Of a stretch of DNA of 51,335 nucleotides, positions 49,635 through 51,335 are shown piece after piece. Origin of the DNA: RECO01 sp050485385 (GTDB taxonomy: Bacteria; Pseudomonadota; Alphaproteobacteria; Geminicoccales; Geminicoccaceae). The stretch is from contig JBJHBG010000017.1 of the NCBI GenBank assembly GCA_050485385.1, positions 1 through 51,335 on the forward strand, in the 5' to 3' direction. The notes under the pieces were generated by a model. It had not been told where the DNA came from. It worked only from the letters and a program-made list of their open reading frames with translations, and did not search any database. Within the stretch, counting starts at the first letter, position 1. Every line of letters starts with the position of its first letter. Made by a program: the position numbers and the translations under genes.

Positions 49635-51335
49635 TCAGCCGTCGTTCAACGCGACGTCGTCGACCAGGAGCTGGGCGCGGTCGCCGCCGCGGTAGCGGTC
49701 GGCTTCCAGTTTGCCGGCGAGTTCGATCGGCCGATCCACGGCGACCGGCAGCCGGTCCCAAAGGGCCGTGCCCTCGGCCCTGAAGGCGATGGCGTCGAGC
49801 GCAGCGCCGTCGTCGCTCCGTACCCACAGCTTGAGGTGACGCTCGCCGACCACGCGCGTGCCCCCGAGCCGACCGCCGACCACGCGCAGACGCGGCACCG
49901 GGTGGCCCTCGCCGTAGGGCTCCAGCCGCGCCATCGCCACCACCAGCCGCGCCGTACAGCCGGCGACGGCGACCGAGCCGTCGAGCCGGAGTTCCGGCGC
50001 CGTCGGTGCCGTGGCCAGGGCCTCCACCGCGTCGTGGAAGGCCTCCAGCCGCTGCCGCTCGACGGTGAAGCCGCCGGCGCGGGCGTGGCCGCCGGCCTTC
50101 ACGGCGAGCCCGCCGTCGAGCGCCCGATGCAGGGCGGCGCCGAGATCGAAGCCCGCAGGCGCGCGCGCCGAGCCGACCACGGCAGTCCCCGTGTCGGCAC
50201 CCACCAGCACGGGACGATGGAACCGCTCGGCGAGACGGCCGGCGACGATCCCCAGCACACCGGGATGCCAACCCTCGCCCACGGCCAGCAGCACCCGGCG
50301 GTCGGCCCTCGCTTGGGCCGCGACCTGCCGCGCCGCCGCCTCGACCACGTCCCGCTCGACCTCGCGGCGGTCGGCGTTGAGGGCGTCGAGCTGTCGAGCG
50401 AGCCGGTGGGCCTCGGTCGGATCGTCGGTGGCGAGCAGGCTGGCCGCCATCTGCCCTTCGGCGAGCCGGCCCGCGGCGTTCAGCCTGGGCGCCAGGGCGA
50501 AGCCGAGCTGGCCCGTACCCCAGGGCGGGCGCAGGCCCGCGACCTCGGCAAGGGCGGCGAGGCCGACGCGTGGTGCCGCGTTCATCAGCGCAAGGCCCTG
50601 GCGGACGAACGCGCGGTTCAAGCCCAAAAGCGGGACCACGTCGGCGACCGTGCCGAGGGCGACGAGGTCGAGCAGGTCCAACAGGGACGGCTCGGGCCGC
50701 GCGGCGAAATGCCCGCGGCGGCGCAGCTCGCGGTTGACACCGATCAGGACGAGGAACGTCACACCCACCGCCGCCAGCGTGCGGCAGGGGCTGTCCTGGT
50801 CGAGCCGGTTGGGGTTGACGAGGGCCAGGGCCGGTGGGAGTGCCGCTTCGGGCTGGTGATGGTCCACCACGACGACCTCTTGGCCCCGGTCGCGGGCGTG
50901 CTCCAAGGCGGCGAAGGCGGTGGTGCCGCTGTCGAGCACCAGCACCAGCCGGCAGCCGGCGTCGGCCAGCCCATCCAGCAGCGCCGGGCTCGGGCCGTAG
51001 CCGTCGGTCAGTCGGTTCGGGATGGCAACGGCGGTCGGCACGTCGAGGGCGCGGGCCCACCGCACGACCAGGGCGGCCGAGGTGGCACCGTCGACGTCAT
51101 AGTCGGCGAGCACGCCGATGCGCGCGCCGTGCTGGACGGCGTCGGCGATGCGGGCAGCGGCGAGGTCCAGGTCCAAGAGGTGCGAAGGGTCGGGCAGCCA
51201 GTCGCGCAGACGGGGGTCGAGGAAGCGCGGCACGTCCGCCGCCGCAACGCCGCGCCCGGCCAGCAGGCGCGCCACCACTTCCGGCAGGTCGAACCGCTGG
51301 GCGAGGGCCGTCGCCTCGGCGCCGGGCGGCTCGTC
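49635..51335 (-). CDS. recJ: single-stranded-DNA exonuclease RecJ (5' end outside window)
   Basis: Partial at its start: the reading frame is open to the window edge (567 aa visible), and the N-terminal few dozen residues lie outside. RecJ degrades single-stranded DNA 5' to 3' in recombination and mismatch repair. The visible DHH-family motifs are LADYDVDGATS, VVVDHHQPE and the DHHA1 motif GGHARAGGF; a C-terminal OB fold begins around LRLDGSVAVAG. The PRFLDPRLRDWLPDP segment is the typical N-terminal RecJ stretch. Followed on the same strand by tRNA-Glu. Confidence 0.95.
   Translation of the reverse strand, partial: DEPPGAEATALAQRFDLPEVVARLLAGRGVAAADVPRFLDPRLRDWLPDPSHLLDLDLAAARIADAVQHGARIGVLADYDVDGATSAALVVRWARALDVPTAVAIPNRLTDGYGPSPALLDGLADAGCRLVLVLDSGTTAFAALEHARDRGQEVVVVDHHQPEAALPPALALVNPNRLDQDSPCRTLAAVGVTFLVLIGVNRELRRRGHFAARPEPSLLDLLDLVALGTVADVVPLLGLNRAFVRQGLALMNAAPRVGLAALAEVAGLRPPWGTGQLGFALAPRLNAAGRLAEGQMAASLLATDDPTEAHRLARQLDALNADRREVERDVVEAAARQVAAQARADRRVLLAVGEGWHPGVLGIVAGRLAERFHRPVLVGADTGTAVVGSARAPAGFDLGAALHRALDGGLAVKAGGHARAGGFTVERQRLEAFHDAVEALATAPTAPELRLDGSVAVAGCTARLVVAMARLEPYGEGHPVPRLRVVGGRLGGTRVVGERHLKLWVRSDDGAALDAIAFRAEGTALWDRLPVAVDRPIELAGKLEADRYRGGDRAQLLVDDVALNDG

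Noticed and set aside
1..51335. CRISPR array, insertion sequence or prophage
   Set aside because: I looked for regularly spaced repeats, terminal inverted repeats with transposases, and phage gene runs, and saw none.

Overview
The window is a gene-dense, very GC-rich (roughly 70%) chromosomal segment of an alphaproteobacterium, most likely of Rhodospirillales type. This rests on the unbroken core run pdxJ-acpS-lepB-rnc-era-recO-parC, the many GTG/TTG starts with 4-nt stop/start overlaps, and the TRAP, Bug and ABC uptake systems. I see no transposase, integrase, phage gene or CRISPR array. The first 135 bases are almost pure G/C homopolymer and look like a contig-end artefact. The last gene (recJ) runs off the right edge.

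Left part (136-9645): an SDR oxidoreductase; a class-IV aminotransferase translationally coupled to a sulfotransferase-like P-loop protein; a divergent SDR lacking the usual Tyr; a LysR regulator facing a luciferase-domain protein and a YcaC-type hydrolase; and a complete TRAP transporter (P, Q, M) followed by a DHDPS/NAL-family lyase.

Lipid/stress module (9764-15923): a minus-strand operon of FAD amine oxidase, DUF1365 protein, cyclopropane-fatty-acid-synthase-like methyltransferase, GPH-type MFS carrier and DUF3833 lipoprotein. It diverges from a ChrR-like zinc/cupin anti-sigma factor. No sigma gene is adjacent, yet both directions carry a similar ECF-like promoter pattern.

Osmoprotection (15929-21218): a MarR regulator diverges from the N-acetylglutaminylglutamine amide (NAGGN) operon: amidotransferase, GNAT/ATP-grasp synthetase and M42-like peptidase. 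A MarR-type inverted repeat lies on the -35 of a good sigma-70 promoter. A MmgE/PrpD protein, a Bug receptor and an Ldh2-type dehydrogenase follow on the same strand.

Middle (24788-32324): a secreted trypsin-like protease, MtgA, a secreted cyclase, an HdeD-like membrane protein, a type II haloacid dehalogenase, HemW, an EF-hand protein, a pterin-dehydratase-like fusion, a fasciclin and a small membrane protein. Housekeeping operon: 32419-38871.

Right part (39101-49323): a GntR/FCD regulator lies at the centre of a divergent locus. Leftward are a three-domain RidA protein, a PotDBC-like importer without an ATPase gene, and an amidohydrolase. Rightward are a complete NitT/TauT-type ABC importer and a single-domain RidA protein. 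This looks like one uptake and catabolism system for an unknown nitrogenous compound and is the best candidate here for an undescribed system. tRNA-Glu(UUC) and recJ close the window.
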